From Candidatus Aquicultor sp. (GTDB lineage: Bacteria; Actinomycetota; Aquicultoria; Aquicultorales; Aquicultoraceae): a stretch of 64,000 bases of DNA. Of the stretch, positions 28,546 through 37,920 are shown in pieces (the first letter of the stretch is position 1; every line of letters starts with the position of its first letter). The stretch is from the NCBI GenBank assembly GCA_036504445.1, contig DASXVE010000020.1:1-64000 (forward strand), in the 5' to 3' direction. The notes under the pieces were generated by a model. That model did no database searches, had not been told where the DNA came from, and saw nothing but the letters and a program-made list of their open reading frames with translations. The position numbers were made by a program, and so were the translations under genes.

Positions 28546-28592
28546 TTGACAGAAGCCGAACGTAAAACTATAATGAATGACGTTCATTCATT
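28546..28592 (+). promoter_or_regulatory. Consensus promoter with TetR operator
   Basis: TTGACA (28546-28551), a 17-base spacer and TATAAT (28569-28574) match the sigma-70 consensus exactly. The palindrome AATGAATGA-CGT-TCATTCATT (28572-28592) has perfect nine-base arms and overlaps the -10 end and start point. This is the expected operator for the TetR protein encoded just downstream, so autorepression is likely. Confidence 0.85.
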
Positions 28593-28605
28593 TAGGAGGA
28601 TACTA

Positions 28606-29223
28606 ATGGCTAGAACCAAGAAATCACCGGAGCATTGGCGGTCCGATCTCTTAGCTGCAGCCCAACGATTATTTGCCGAAAATGGCGTTGCTCGTACATC
28701 AGTTGGAGCTATTGCGAAGGCTGCCGGAGCGGCGGCGGGTACTTTCTATCTGTACTTTGATTCTAAGGAAGATCTCATCAGAGAGCTTGCAAAGAATATG
28801 GCTCAAAAGTATTGCGAAGCCGTCTCTGTAATTGCAAAAACACCTGGCCTTGGGGCTGTCGAAAAACTATTTAAAATACTTGAAATATCTTTTATTTCCC
28901 TGGATCAGAGAGATGTGATGGATCACTTCCATAAAGAGCACAGCAAGCTAGTTCATTTCTTGCTGGTCGAAGAAGTGGCTCAGCGTCTGAACCCGGCTTT
29001 CGAGGAGATCATCAGCCAAGGTGTAAGTGAAGGCGTTTTTACAACGCAATATCCGAAAGAGAGCGCAGCATTTGTCATAGCGGCGGCGAATGCTATTCCA
29101 GACGTTCATGTTCTTACAAAAGATGAAATAAACCAATGGAAAGAAGCTTTGTTGGAGTTCTCGCTAACGGCGCTTGGCTGCGAGGCGACTACGATACTGG
29201 ATATGAAAAGGAGTCCTAGATGA
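28606..29223 (+). CDS. TetR/AcrR-family regulator
   Basis: 205 residues from ATG 28606, six bases after AGGAGGA. A longer in-frame TTG at 28546 is the promoter -35 box and is not a start. The N-terminal helix-turn-helix reads LLAAAQRLFAENGVARTSVGAIAKAAGAAAGTFYLYFDSKEDLI. The C-terminal ligand domain is divergent, so the inducer is unknown. The stop overlaps the next start by four bases, making the membrane iron-sulfur protein its probable target as well as itself. Confidence 0.92.
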   Translation: MARTKKSPEHWRSDLLAAAQRLFAENGVARTSVGAIAKAAGAAAGTFYLYFDSKEDLIRELAKNMAQKYCEAVSVIAKTPGLGAVEKLFKILEISFISLDQRDVMDHFHKEHSKLVHFLLVEEVAQRLNPAFEEIISQGVSEGVFTTQYPKESAAFVIAAANAIPDVHVLTKDEINQWKEALLEFSLTALGCEATTILDMKRSPR

Positions 29224-29963
29224 AAAGGCAGCGCATAAGAAAAGCATTAATTTTAATCTCGTTTCTGTTGTTTCCAGTTACTCTTAATTACTTTTCGCCA
29301 GCGTTGATTATCGAGGGCGCAGCGAAGGGAATCGTGGTTGGCAGTTTTATTATCTTTACAGCACTGTTTTTCTTCGCTCTTTTCTTGGGGAGGGCATTCT
29401 GCGGTTGGCTTTGCCCAGGCGCTGGTCTCCAAGAAGCATGCTTCGTGGTGCAGGATAAGACGGTGAAAGGCGGCAAGAGAAATTGGATCAAGTACTTTAT
29501 CTGGGTGCCCTGGATCACGACCATCGCCTTTTTTGCAATCAGAGCGGGTGGGCTGCATTCCATAAAACCTTTCTATCAAATGGAGTCCGGCATATCAGTG
29601 ACCGATCCTTTTAACTATGTAATATTTTATATCGTCATACTGCTCATTGCCGTACCTGCCTTTGTGACGGGGAGACGAGCATTTTGTCACCGCTTCTGTT
29701 GGATGGCGCCGTTTATGGTGATCGGCGATGAGATCGGAAGGCTCTTGAAATTACCAGGTCTTCGTCTGACTTCCGACAGGAACAAGTGTGTTAGCTGCAG
29801 GACGTGCACAAAGAAGTGCCCCATGAGTTTGGATGTCAACCAGATGGTCCAGAGGGGCTCCATGACAAACAGCGAGTGTATTCTCTGCGGAACATGTGTT
29901 GATGGTTGCTCAAAAGGGGCGATTGCTTATTCATTCAGCGCAGGAAAGCAGATCGCGCGCTAG
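29220..29963 (+). CDS. Membrane-bound 2[4Fe-4S] ferredoxin-type protein (NapH/RnfB-style)
   Basis: 247 residues with about four membrane segments (roughly 10-28, 38-57, 92-108 and 133-150). The conserved FCGWLCPGAG motif is at 60-69 and FCHRFCWMAPF at 155-165. Two classical four-cysteine clusters lie at the C-terminus: C190, C193, C196, C200 and C220, C223, C226, C230. The layout fits the NapH/CcoG/NosR-like polyferredoxins that pass electrons at the inner face of the membrane. The electron donor or acceptor is not encoded here. Co-transcribed with the TetR gene. Confidence 0.88.
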   Translation: MKRQRIRKALILISFLLFPVTLNYFSPALIIEGAAKGIVVGSFIIFTALFFFALFLGRAFCGWLCPGAGLQEACFVVQDKTVKGGKRNWIKYFIWVPWITTIAFFAIRAGGLHSIKPFYQMESGISVTDPFNYVIFYIVILLIAVPAFVTGRRAFCHRFCWMAPFMVIGDEIGRLLKLPGLRLTSDRNKCVSCRTCTKKCPMSLDVNQMVQRGSMTNSECILCGTCVDGCSKGAIAYSFSAGKQIAR

Positions 29964-29997
29964 AATGAAGAGCTTTTTATGAATTAGAAATATATTA

Positions 29998-30148
29998 AAG
30001 CCCCATAAAATATCCCTCCAACCCGTCAACCAGCTCTTTCTGGTTCGAATAGCGTTGGATTAGGCTACATAGTTTTAAGCTTGAAAAAACGCCTTTCTAT
30101 AGGCGTTTTTTCATTTCTGAAAATGATGACCCAGGAAGAGATTTGAAC
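29998..30148. repeat. Island repeat R3 (right border)
   Basis: The left part (CAGCTCTTTCTGGTTCGAATAG, GTTGGATTAG) is close to R1. The right part, from GCTACATAGTTTTAAGCTTG (30064) through stem AAAAACGCCT/AGGCGTTTTTT to GATGACCC and GATTTGAAC, is close to R0. On the minus strand the left part encodes a C-terminus with NQKELVDGLEGYFMGL and a stop. It is the last copy before the exopolysaccharide cluster. 30149-30370 holds no gene that I can see. Confidence 0.75.
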
Positions 30149-30370
30149 TTTTAAGTTTTAAGCGCGCTTCGCTGCTAACTATAATCGATTCTTCCAAATG
30201 CGCATTGTATAAGTTTCTGGGCTCAGGTCACAGGAATCTGTTGGTGAATTAAAAAAGGGCTAAACATAGTAATTACACAGATAGTCTCATATTAAGCTAT
30301 CTCTTGTACGTTTAGAAATTTTGAAAAGGGATATAAGGATTAAGCAGTGAGGAAGAGGTAGGAGAATAAT

Positions 30371-31867
30371 ATGAAGCGTGGGCATATCTTGGAAGAACAG
30401 GCTGATATTCTTAAATTCTTAGGGGTTATAAACAAGAGGAAAACGATAATTATTCTCGGCGCGCTAGTTTGTTTATTATCTGCGATAATAGTGACCGTTC
30501 GCATGTCTCCCGTATATGAGGCTTCTGTTCAAGTTTTAGTTTCTCAGAGGCAAGCCACAGGAAATGATCGATCGTCAGGTGAGTCATACCAAGCTGTACT
30601 TTTGAGTGAGCGGCTCGCTAAAACCTTTAGCCAGATGATAATAAGTAGAACACTTGCCGAAAAAGTTATAGAAAAATTAGAACTTCCTTTACTGCCAGAA
30701 GATTTACAGCAGAAGATAACTGCGGAGCCAGTGAAAGATACCCAGCTTATATTGCTTACAATTAGCGATTCTAACCCAGTTAGAACGAAGAATCTAGCTA
30801 ATACGTATGCCGTTGAATTAATCAAAATGACTGAAAAAGTCGCATCTTTATCTGAGTCGATAGACGTAAGCATAGTTGAACAAGCCGTAGTCCCACTTAA
30901 ACCAGTGAAGCCAAAACCCCTTTCGAACGCGATTCTAGCTCTCTTAGTTGGGCTAATAGCAAGCACCGGCCTCGCTTTTCTTTTAGAAATGCTTGATGAT
31001 ACGGTGAAAGAATTAGATGAAATAGAACAGCTTGTTACGCTACCATCCCTCGGTAGGATCCCTTATGTCAGCGATCCATCTCTTCTAGATGACAACAGCT
31101 CTATGATTTCAGAAGCGTACAGAAGCCTCAGAACAAATCTCCAGTATCTTAACTTTGATCAATCAATAAGGACGCTCGTAGTAGCAAGTGCCGGTGCTGG
31201 AGAAGGCAAGACAACCATTTCATCAAACCTCTCAATTGTGCTTGCACAAGCCGGGCTTAAGGTACTTATAATTGATTGCGACTTAAGAAAACCCAGCTTG
31301 GGTGGCATTTTTTGTAAACCGGCCAGTGCCGGGCTCTCCAATGTTTTAGCCGGCGCTTTACGTCCTCATTCCGTTATGTTGGCGACAAACATAGAAGGGT
31401 TACGTGTTATAACAAGCGGACCGATTCCTCCGAACCCTGCAGATCTGTTAAATTCTGATCGAATGGATGCACTTCTTGCCGATTTAAGAGACGAGTTTGA
31501 CCTGATAATTCTAGACAGCCCTCCAATTTTAACAATGGCTGATACCGCGATTCTTGGAGCTAAAGCAAACGCTGTTCTCTTGATAACAAGCCTTGGAAAG
31601 ACAAAGAAGAGCGAATTAGTTCCGGCTAAAGATGCGCTTGATAAGGTAGGGGCTCGCGTAATCGGTTTTGTAATAAGCAACACAAAAATAGCTAATAAAA
31701 GCGGCTATTACCACTACGATGGCTCTTATTCTCAGCGAGCAACGGCACGTAAGAAAAACCGTTTAATCGCTAAGATTAGGGGCAATAAACAAGTCGAACA
31801 TGACTATTTAATTGCGAAAGTATCAGTAGGTGATTATGAAAAAGAAAAATCAAACGTCACAGCATAG
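30371..31867 (+). CDS. Wzz-type chain-length protein fused to BY-kinase
   Basis: A polysaccharide co-polymerase and tyrosine autokinase in one chain of 498 residues, controlling export chain length. The N-terminal membrane helix is at about 25-43, the Wzz periplasmic part at 45-180 with PVKPKPLSNA before the second helix (185-205), and the kinase domain from about 225. Walker A AGAGEGKT is at 274-281, A' VLIIDCDLRKP at 298-308 and Walker B LIILDSPP at 378-385. A tyrosine cluster, SGYYHYDGSYSQ (444-455), is the autophosphorylation tail. First gene of the glycan cluster. Confidence 0.93.
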   Translation: MKRGHILEEQADILKFLGVINKRKTIIILGALVCLLSAIIVTVRMSPVYEASVQVLVSQRQATGNDRSSGESYQAVLLSERLAKTFSQMIISRTLAEKVIEKLELPLLPEDLQQKITAEPVKDTQLILLTISDSNPVRTKNLANTYAVELIKMTEKVASLSESIDVSIVEQAVVPLKPVKPKPLSNAILALLVGLIASTGLAFLLEMLDDTVKELDEIEQLVTLPSLGRIPYVSDPSLLDDNSSMISEAYRSLRTNLQYLNFDQSIRTLVVASAGAGEGKTTISSNLSIVLAQAGLKVLIIDCDLRKPSLGGIFCKPASAGLSNVLAGALRPHSVMLATNIEGLRVITSGPIPPNPADLLNSDRMDALLADLRDEFDLIILDSPPILTMADTAILGAKANAVLLITSLGKTKKSELVPAKDALDKVGARVIGFVISNTKIANKSGYYHYDGSYSQRATARKKNRLIAKIRGNKQVEHDYLIAKVSVGDYEKEKSNVTA

Positions 31868-33779
31868 GCCTACTAAGCCATTAGCAATAAGGAACAAAAT
31901 ATTAGTTTTGCTTTCAAGCCTTATCGTGGTTGTGCTCGTTGTAGCCTATGGTGTTGTGCTTGCGACCGACCTCATGGGCGCTAAACATTTTTTACTTCAA
32001 GGCAGCGATAACCTGCAGTTGGCTTACCTCGAATCAGAAAAAGCAGAGCTTGGACGAGCAGGGGAGCATTTTAAGCAATCGAAAGATAATTTTTTAAGTG
32101 CAAGCAAAATATTAAATCGCCCGAGCGTTAGCATCTTAACCCCAGTACCTGTTGTCAATAAGAATGTTCTGGCTCTTAGGCAACTAACGTCTACCGGCAT
32201 AGAAGCCACGCTCGCTGGCGACGCGCTTATGCGGGCATCAATGAGTTTCCCGCAGAAAAATGGAAAGATTGACCTTGGTATTAATAATGGACAAATTGAT
32301 TTACGACCCTTTATCGCCGCAAAACCTTATTTCGACCAGGCTAATTTTCATTCTCTCCTAGCGGTTGCCGAGTATGGAAAGATGCCGAACCCTACATTGC
32401 TCTCTTCAATTGAGAGAGCACGAGACGAGCTTGGGCAGCAGTTGCCTAAGCTGAGAAGCATAACCAAGAATGCAAAGCAAGCAGTTGATTCATTGCCGGG
32501 TATTCTGGGCGCAAACGGCAAACGGCGGTATTTTCTAGCTGTTCAAAATAATGCCGAGCTAAGGGCAACAGGTGGTCTTATTGGAAGCTATGGCGTGATA
32601 ACAGTTGAAAATGGCAAGTTCACGCTCGATGCTTTTGATGAAATACATAAGCTTGAGAAGAAAAATCAGCCACCAGTAGACGCACCGGAGGATTTTGTTT
32701 CCCGGTATAGCCGTTTTAAGGGAACAAGCATGTGGCTCAATGTCAATATGAGCCCTGATTTTCCTACTGTAAGCAGGCTATTGGTTAAGCTTTATAAGAG
32801 CGTGACAGGTGATAGCGTAGACGGCGTAATTAGCGTTGATCCAGTAGCGCTCAAGTATTTACTGGTGGCAATAGGGCCTGTTAAGATTCCGGGGGCGTCT
32901 ATCGATGTAGATGCCAATAATGTTGTTGATTGGACACTTGTGCAGGCGTATGCGCACTATCCCGAAAACAAGGAACGAAAAGACTTTCTCGCAGATGTTG
33001 CAAAAGCTGTTTGGGAGCACATGGTTTCAGGTCAGATTGAGGATAAAACAAAATTTGTAGATCAACTTAGCTTAGCACTTTCTGAAAAGCATATGGCGTT
33101 TTTTAGCACGTATGAGCAAGAACAAAAGCTGGCAGAAAGCCTTGGTTATGCGGGTGCGATACTGCCGACATCGGATGATTATCTTCAGGTTTTAATGCAA
33201 AACCACGGTGGAAATAAGGTTGATATTTACATGCATGAGAAAATCGATTACTCGATAAACTTGAGACCAGATGGCTCAGGGCTCGCAAAGCTAACAATTA
33301 AAATTTCAAACGAAACACCGCTTATCGGCTTGCCGGAATATGTGGCTGGAGAGCATCCATTAGGCGCTAAGGGTGGCTATAGTAATACCTGGCTCAATAT
33401 CTTTGTGCCGAAAGGCGCCCAATTATTGGTGGCAAAGGAAGACGGAGTAGATAGCGAGGTTGAAGTAGGCTTTGAAAAGGACAAAACCGCCTTCTCACAA
33501 TACGTAGAAATAGCGCCTAGAGCAAGTAAAACGGTTGATCTCACGTACGAACTGCCCCATGTCTTAATCCCTAATAATGATCGCATAAACTATAGCCTTG
33601 ATTGGCAGGTGCAGCCAGCCATTAACAAGCCCGACAGCACCTTCAAGGTTATAGCACCTCAAGGGTTTGAGTTCAGCCAATTACCGGCAGACCTAAAAAG
33701 AGAAGGAAAAGTAATCTCTTATAATGGAGTGCTTATGAAAGATCAACGGTTTGATTTTTCTCTCGTTGACAATCGTTAA
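31836..33779 (+). CDS. DUF4012 membrane-anchored protein
   Basis: 647 residues from ATG 31836; a GTG at 31830 is in frame. One N-terminal membrane segment lies at about 20-45 (ILVLLSSLIVVVLVVAYGVVLA), and the rest is extracellular. The DUF4012 core includes RRYFLAVQNNAELRATGGL and GSYGVITVENGKF. The family is common beside Wzz and glycosyltransferase genes in Actinobacteria; its activity is unknown to me. The start lies within the 3' end of the Wzz-kinase gene, so the two are coupled. Confidence 0.88.
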   Translation: MKKKNQTSQHRPTKPLAIRNKILVLLSSLIVVVLVVAYGVVLATDLMGAKHFLLQGSDNLQLAYLESEKAELGRAGEHFKQSKDNFLSASKILNRPSVSILTPVPVVNKNVLALRQLTSTGIEATLAGDALMRASMSFPQKNGKIDLGINNGQIDLRPFIAAKPYFDQANFHSLLAVAEYGKMPNPTLLSSIERARDELGQQLPKLRSITKNAKQAVDSLPGILGANGKRRYFLAVQNNAELRATGGLIGSYGVITVENGKFTLDAFDEIHKLEKKNQPPVDAPEDFVSRYSRFKGTSMWLNVNMSPDFPTVSRLLVKLYKSVTGDSVDGVISVDPVALKYLLVAIGPVKIPGASIDVDANNVVDWTLVQAYAHYPENKERKDFLADVAKAVWEHMVSGQIEDKTKFVDQLSLALSEKHMAFFSTYEQEQKLAESLGYAGAILPTSDDYLQVLMQNHGGNKVDIYMHEKIDYSINLRPDGSGLAKLTIKISNETPLIGLPEYVAGEHPLGAKGGYSNTWLNIFVPKGAQLLVAKEDGVDSEVEVGFEKDKTAFSQYVEIAPRASKTVDLTYELPHVLIPNNDRINYSLDWQVQPAINKPDSTFKVIAPQGFEFSQLPADLKREGKVISYNGVLMKDQRFDFSLVDNR

Positions 33780-33850
33780 GCAATCGCCTATTGCATAGCG
33801 GCCCCGTCATAAAGTGTCTGTAAAAAGGTAGCCGTACACATCTTCAATAA

Positions 33851-34201
33851 AAGTCCCAAGCCGAAGCCGTGCTGGCAAAATCGATCGAAACCTCGGGATT
33901 CGATCTCATCGACCGCATCGGTGAGCGCAAAGTAAAGAGCGCTCTCGATATTCTCACAACGATTCTACGGCAGGAGGAAGAGCACGATAACAAGTACCTC
34001 ATCGAGCATCTAACGGGAGCTGAGGGTAAAAAACTACCATATTTTGCCGTAGCTAAGCTTAGAGCGCAAAGCCATAATTTCTCAGTGGGCGAGTTAGTTA
34101 AGATTTTTAATCACTTGATCGAGGCTGATATCGCACTTGAATCAAGCTCGCACCCCCCTGAAGGAATCATGGAAGACCTGGTTATCAGGTTGGTCGGGTA
34201 A
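33851..34201 (+). pseudogene. 3' remnant of a DNA polymerase III delta subunit gene (holA)
   Basis: The open stretch begins right after TAA 33848-33850 and has no good start. The peptide QAEAVLAKSIETSGFDLIDRIGERKVKSALDIL, then YFAVAKLRAQSHNFSVGELVKIFNHLIEADIALES, fits domains II-III of HolA. The N-terminal AAA+ module is missing. A GTG at 33869 could allow translation of about 110 residues, but no ribosome site precedes it. Presumably a fragment left by rearrangement, the full gene being elsewhere. Confidence 0.65.
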
Positions 34202-34315
34202 TTGTATCCTCAATCCTCATTATGGATATCAGCAATGATTATGTTGAAATAAGGGTATATGGTTGAATGTAACCCTAAGGTATAGCTGATTTTACGTACT
34301 GAAAGGCGGTAACTT

Positions 34316-35308
34316 ATGGCAAATACGCAGTATGCAGCCGATTTTCTTCAATCTTACGGGCCTCAGCTGCCCATAAACGAGCTGGTAATTGAAATGAATA
34401 AGCTTTACCATGCATGTGAGGCAAGCATTTACGATACCCAGCACCCAGAAATACACGACCAGCTTCCTTTGCTTTGGCAAGAAATGATCGAACATAGTTT
34501 GCAGCAATACCCAAATCGCGCATGGCGTATTCTTGATATTGGTTGTGGTACGGGGTTTGAAGCTAAACAGCTTATCCAAAACCTACCGCAAGGCAGCATA
34601 GAAAGCATTGTATGCTACGATCCATCTTTAGAGATGCTTGATTCCTGCCATTCGGCAATTTCGCCAATCTTTCCAAAGGCGTTCTTTTGCTCTGACCTTG
34701 GAGTGGTCCCGGCTAATCAAGGTCCTTATAATTTGCTCGCAACTAACTCATTGCTCCATCATCTGCCTAATCCCAAAGAAACCATTAACCACGTACTGCC
34801 TTTGCTTGCGCGTAACGCTATTTGGTTGGCCGGGCACGAACCATCAAATAGGTTCTATAGCAATCGTGAATGCATGGAAAATTATGAACGTTTTCTAGGG
34901 GAGAAGAGAAAGAATGAATGGAGGCGATATTTTTCACCAGAAAAATATTTAAGAAGATTCAAGAGGATGGTTGGGCTAGAAAACGATTTCGTTAATCAGA
35001 TTGCAAATGAGGCGCTTCATAGAGGTTTGTTTAAAAGAAAGCCATCAGCCTCTGCCATCGACCTGCTAGTTGATTTTCATGTCGCACATACAATCGAAGA
35101 AGCGGAAGCGGGTCGAGGATTCGATTTTGAAGTTTTGCAGCAGAACTTCGATGGGTTTTGGTGTCTTATCTATGTAAAGTCCTATTCCTTTATGGGTCCT
35201 TACTACGAGGGCAACCTAAGCAATAGATGGCTATATTTATGCAGGAATTTAGCATATAAGTTTCCTATGGATGGAGCAAATTTCTGCTCAGTCTGGGCAA
35301 GGCAATAA
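34316..35308 (+). CDS. Class I SAM-dependent methyltransferase
   Basis: 330 residues. SAM-binding motif I is ILDIGCGTGFEAKQL at about residues 72-86. A motif IV-like TNSLLHHLPNPKETI follows at about 143-157. The long C-terminal part after residue 180 is not familiar. The ATG at 34316 follows GAAAGGCGG. It lies in the glycan cluster, so a sugar or lipid-carrier substrate is plausible but not shown. Followed by 270 bases of AT-rich sequence with no gene. Confidence 0.8.
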   Translation: MANTQYAADFLQSYGPQLPINELVIEMNKLYHACEASIYDTQHPEIHDQLPLLWQEMIEHSLQQYPNRAWRILDIGCGTGFEAKQLIQNLPQGSIESIVCYDPSLEMLDSCHSAISPIFPKAFFCSDLGVVPANQGPYNLLATNSLLHHLPNPKETINHVLPLLARNAIWLAGHEPSNRFYSNRECMENYERFLGEKRKNEWRRYFSPEKYLRRFKRMVGLENDFVNQIANEALHRGLFKRKPSASAIDLLVDFHVAHTIEEAEAGRGFDFEVLQQNFDGFWCLIYVKSYSFMGPYYEGNLSNRWLYLCRNLAYKFPMDGANFCSVWARQ

Positions 35309-35581
35309 TACAGGAAATGCTGTTAAGGTACCCATCATCATTATGTTATCAATCACCTAATTGGGTACTAATCATTGCTCTTTATCAAAGACCGTACCGA
35401 TGCAGGCGTTATCACACTTATTTATCCCTAAAAACCACTAAAAAACCAATCCCTATTAAACGTTTTAATTTATCGAAATTGGAGAATATTAAGAAATGAG
35501 TAATCTAGCCATGATAATATATAACAGCAATATGAACAGTAAATTAGCAGATGATACTGGCAATACGGTCATTTGGCAGAT

Positions 35582-35813
35582 TGTCAACGCCGGTTGAAAA
35601 TTGACCCCCTGAGAATCATTGACCCACCTCCTTTGCTGAGAGAACGCCGGCTTTTCGTTTGTCTTTAAGCCGGTAGGATTCACCCTTGATGTTGATGGTG
35701 ACTGAATGATGAAGCAGCCGGTCAAGTATGGCACCGTCAAGTACGTTATCTTGTGCTACCACCTCACCCCAGGCACCGTAGCCTTTATTCGATGTTAAGA
35801 TCATCGTGCGTCA
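35582..35813 (-). mobile_element. IS21-family remnant: right end and 3' part of istB
   Basis: The minus strand from about 35813 to 35616 encodes MILTSNKGYGAWGEV, then ILDRLLHHSVTINIKGESYRLK and KRKAGVLS, the C-terminal end of the IstB helper ATPase. The IS terminus lies at about 35582 (TGTCAACGCCGGTTG) with the repeated TTGACCC motif inside it. The istA gene, most of istB and the left end are missing. A stop codon lies a few codons upstream of the surviving part. Confidence 0.8.
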
Positions 35814-36146
35814 AAAGGAGGCAAAAGTCCCTATCACCGCTGCGTGATCAAGGCCGCTATTTACAGACGGATTGGGACTTGACCTAGCATAGCAAAGCTT
35901 CGCACGAATATTTCACATAATTTGTACACTTGCCTTTTATCTTTTTTGCTTCGGTATCTTTTTTCGAGGTTGTTTTTAGTTTAAGCCCTTTTACGGGATT
36001 ACGAAGCCATTAACATGGCTTAGTGCTTATTAAAAGACATGCGCTAATACTTGGAAGCACATGTTTAAAAAAGTAGTAAATCGGTTAAATACAGATCGCC
36101 GAATATTGTAATATCAATATTTGGTATTACTAAATAGCCATTACCA
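35814..36146. other. AT-rich intergenic region before the sugar transferase gene
   Basis: 333 bases without a gene. Hairpin AAGCCAT-TAAC-ATGGCTT lies near 36003-36022, following CCC-TTTTA-CGGG. The sequence is otherwise AT-rich, with stretches such as AATATTGTAATATCAATATT close to the gene start. It probably contains the promoter of the next operon, but I cannot choose one confidently. Confidence 0.4.
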
Positions 36147-37739
36147 TTGGAAGGGTCAGCTACTAAGAGACATATGAGAAATACTAGGACAAGGTACGGT
36201 ATAGATAACGATCAAGCCAAGGACGTTCTATTACATCCCGACGTAATTGAGCAAGTAGATGTTGTGGAGCAGATTTCGCCCCAAATTAGAAGCCGGCGAG
36301 TTTTCTCTCAGTTGGGTGTAGTGCTGGTTCTAGCTATGGCAGATATTATCACCCTGGCTATGGCCCTCTATCTCGCGATTCTTATTCGCTTACACGCACT
36401 GCCTCCATTAGCCAAGGCGTTTACCCCCGGGATTCCTTCAAGGCTTATCGACCAGCTATGGTGGGTTTTAATCATCGGCCTCGCATGTCTCACTTATGAA
36501 AATTTATATTCAAAGCGATTGCCGTTTTGGAGGGAGTCTAAGAGATTAGTAAAGTCTATGACGCTGGCTTTTATTCTCATGCTCGCCGTTGTTTCGTTAG
36601 GCAAGATGAGCAATGAAGTTTCTCGCACAGTGTTGGTTTTAGGCTATCTTATTTCAATTATTCTATTGCCCCTCGCACGGTTAACAACAAAAACTATTCT
36701 AACACGGATTGGTTTTGGAACCCGGTCTGTCCTCATTTTGGGTGCAGGTAAAACCGGCGAATTGGTCGCTCGCATGTTATTGCGGGACCATTTCTTGGGT
36801 TACCGTGTCGCCGGTTTCTTGGATGATAATCCAATCAAGCGCGCTAAATACATCCAAGTAAACGGCGCATGTTTTCCCGTTATGGGGACTTTCAGTGACT
36901 GTGATCGGATCATGGAGCAAACCGGTGCTCGCCATATTATTATAGCAACCCCGGGAATGTCAGCCGGCAAACTCGTAGCGCTTGTAAACCATCTCCAACG
37001 GCAAGCCGATTCGGTAGCGGTAATTCCCGATCTCGTCGGCGTACCGATTATAGGCATCGAAGCTAACTACTCAATTGATGAGCAAATGCTCTCGCTTCAT
37101 ATCCGCAACAATCTTGCAAACCCATTAAAGACGTTTACAAAACGCCTTTTCGATTTAGTCGTAGGCACCATTATCTTGATTGCCGTATTGCCGATTATGC
37201 TCCTCATCATGGTCGCAGTCAAACTCGATTCGCCGGGGGCGTCAGTTTTCTCGCACTCCCGTATTGGAAAGGGCGGGACGGCGTTTAAATTCTACAAGTT
37301 CCGGACCATGTATGTAAATAACGAAGAGATTCTACAAAAGCATCTTGAGGGTAATCATAGGGCGCAAATGGAGTGGAGGACGTACGCCAAACTCAAAGAG
37401 TACGATCCACGTGTCACGCGGGCAGGGAAACTCCTTAGGAAAACAAGCCTCGACGAACTTCCGCAGATATTTAACGTGATCAAGGGAGAGATGAGTTTGG
37501 TCGGCCCGCGTCCTTATCTGCCAGGAGAGTTCACCCGATTGGGAACCCATGCCACATCCATTTTGTCGGCCCGACCCGGTGTAACAGGCTTATGGCAGGT
37601 CAGCGGCCGCAACAAGATAGATTTTGAAGGCCGGCTAGGCCTCGAATCCTGGTATGTTCGTAACTGGTCCCTGTGGCTAGACATTACGCTGCTCGCTCGA
37701 ACTTTGGGCGTGGTATTAGCAGGAAAAGGGGCGTATTAA
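36147..37739 (+). CDS. Polyprenyl-phosphate sugar-phosphate transferase (WbaP/WcaJ type)
   Basis: Starts glycan assembly by putting a sugar-phosphate on undecaprenyl phosphate. The 530 residues comprise four to five N-terminal membrane helices (about 55-190), a Rossmann-like domain with [19 protein letters not shown] (197-215) and the C-terminal catalytic domain. That domain begins [15 protein letters not shown] and contains [32 protein letters not shown] and [17 protein letters not shown] 36147 and ATG 36174 are both possible starts; neither has a strong ribosome site. Confidence 0.9.
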   Translation: MEGSATKRHMRNTRTRYGIDNDQAKDVLLHPDVIEQVDVVEQISPQIRSRRVFSQLGVVLVLAMADIITLAMALYLAILIRLHALPPLAKAFTPGIPSRLIDQLWWVLIIGLACLTYENLYSKRLPFWRESKRLVKSMTLAFILMLAVVSLGKMSNEVSRTVLVLGYLISIILLPLARLTTKTILTRIGFGTRSVLILGAGKTGELVARMLLRDHFLGYRVAGFLDDNPIKRAKYIQVNGACFPVMGTFSDCDRIMEQTGARHIIIATPGMSAGKLVALVNHLQRQADSVAVIPDLVGVPIIGIEANYSIDEQMLSLHIRNNLANPLKTFTKRLFDLVVGTIILIAVLPIMLLIMVAVKLDSPGASVFSHSRIGKGGTAFKFYKFRTMYVNNEEILQKHLEGNHRAQMEWRTYAKLKEYDPRVTRAGKLLRKTSLDELPQIFNVIKGEMSLVGPRPYLPGEFTRLGTHATSILSARPGVTGLWQVSGRNKIDFEGRLGLESWYVRNWSLWLDITLLARTLGVVLAGKGAY

Positions 37740-37920
37740 TTATCTAGTAAAGATAATTAATATCAAGCGATAGTAGTTTAAAATATTAGGCTTTAAGAAA
37801 TATATGAAGAGACGGTAAAGAGCATGTCCATTTAACCTATGCCTGTACTGCTAGATCTTAGCGCAATTAGATACAGGTAATACGCTTGGTAAGGCAATAA
37901 GCGGCAGGGGAGTTCAATTA

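Noticed and set aside
28546-28605. Twenty extra N-terminal codons on the TetR protein from TTG 28546.
   Set aside because: That TTG is part of the TTGACA promoter box, and ATG 28606 has a strong ribosome site.
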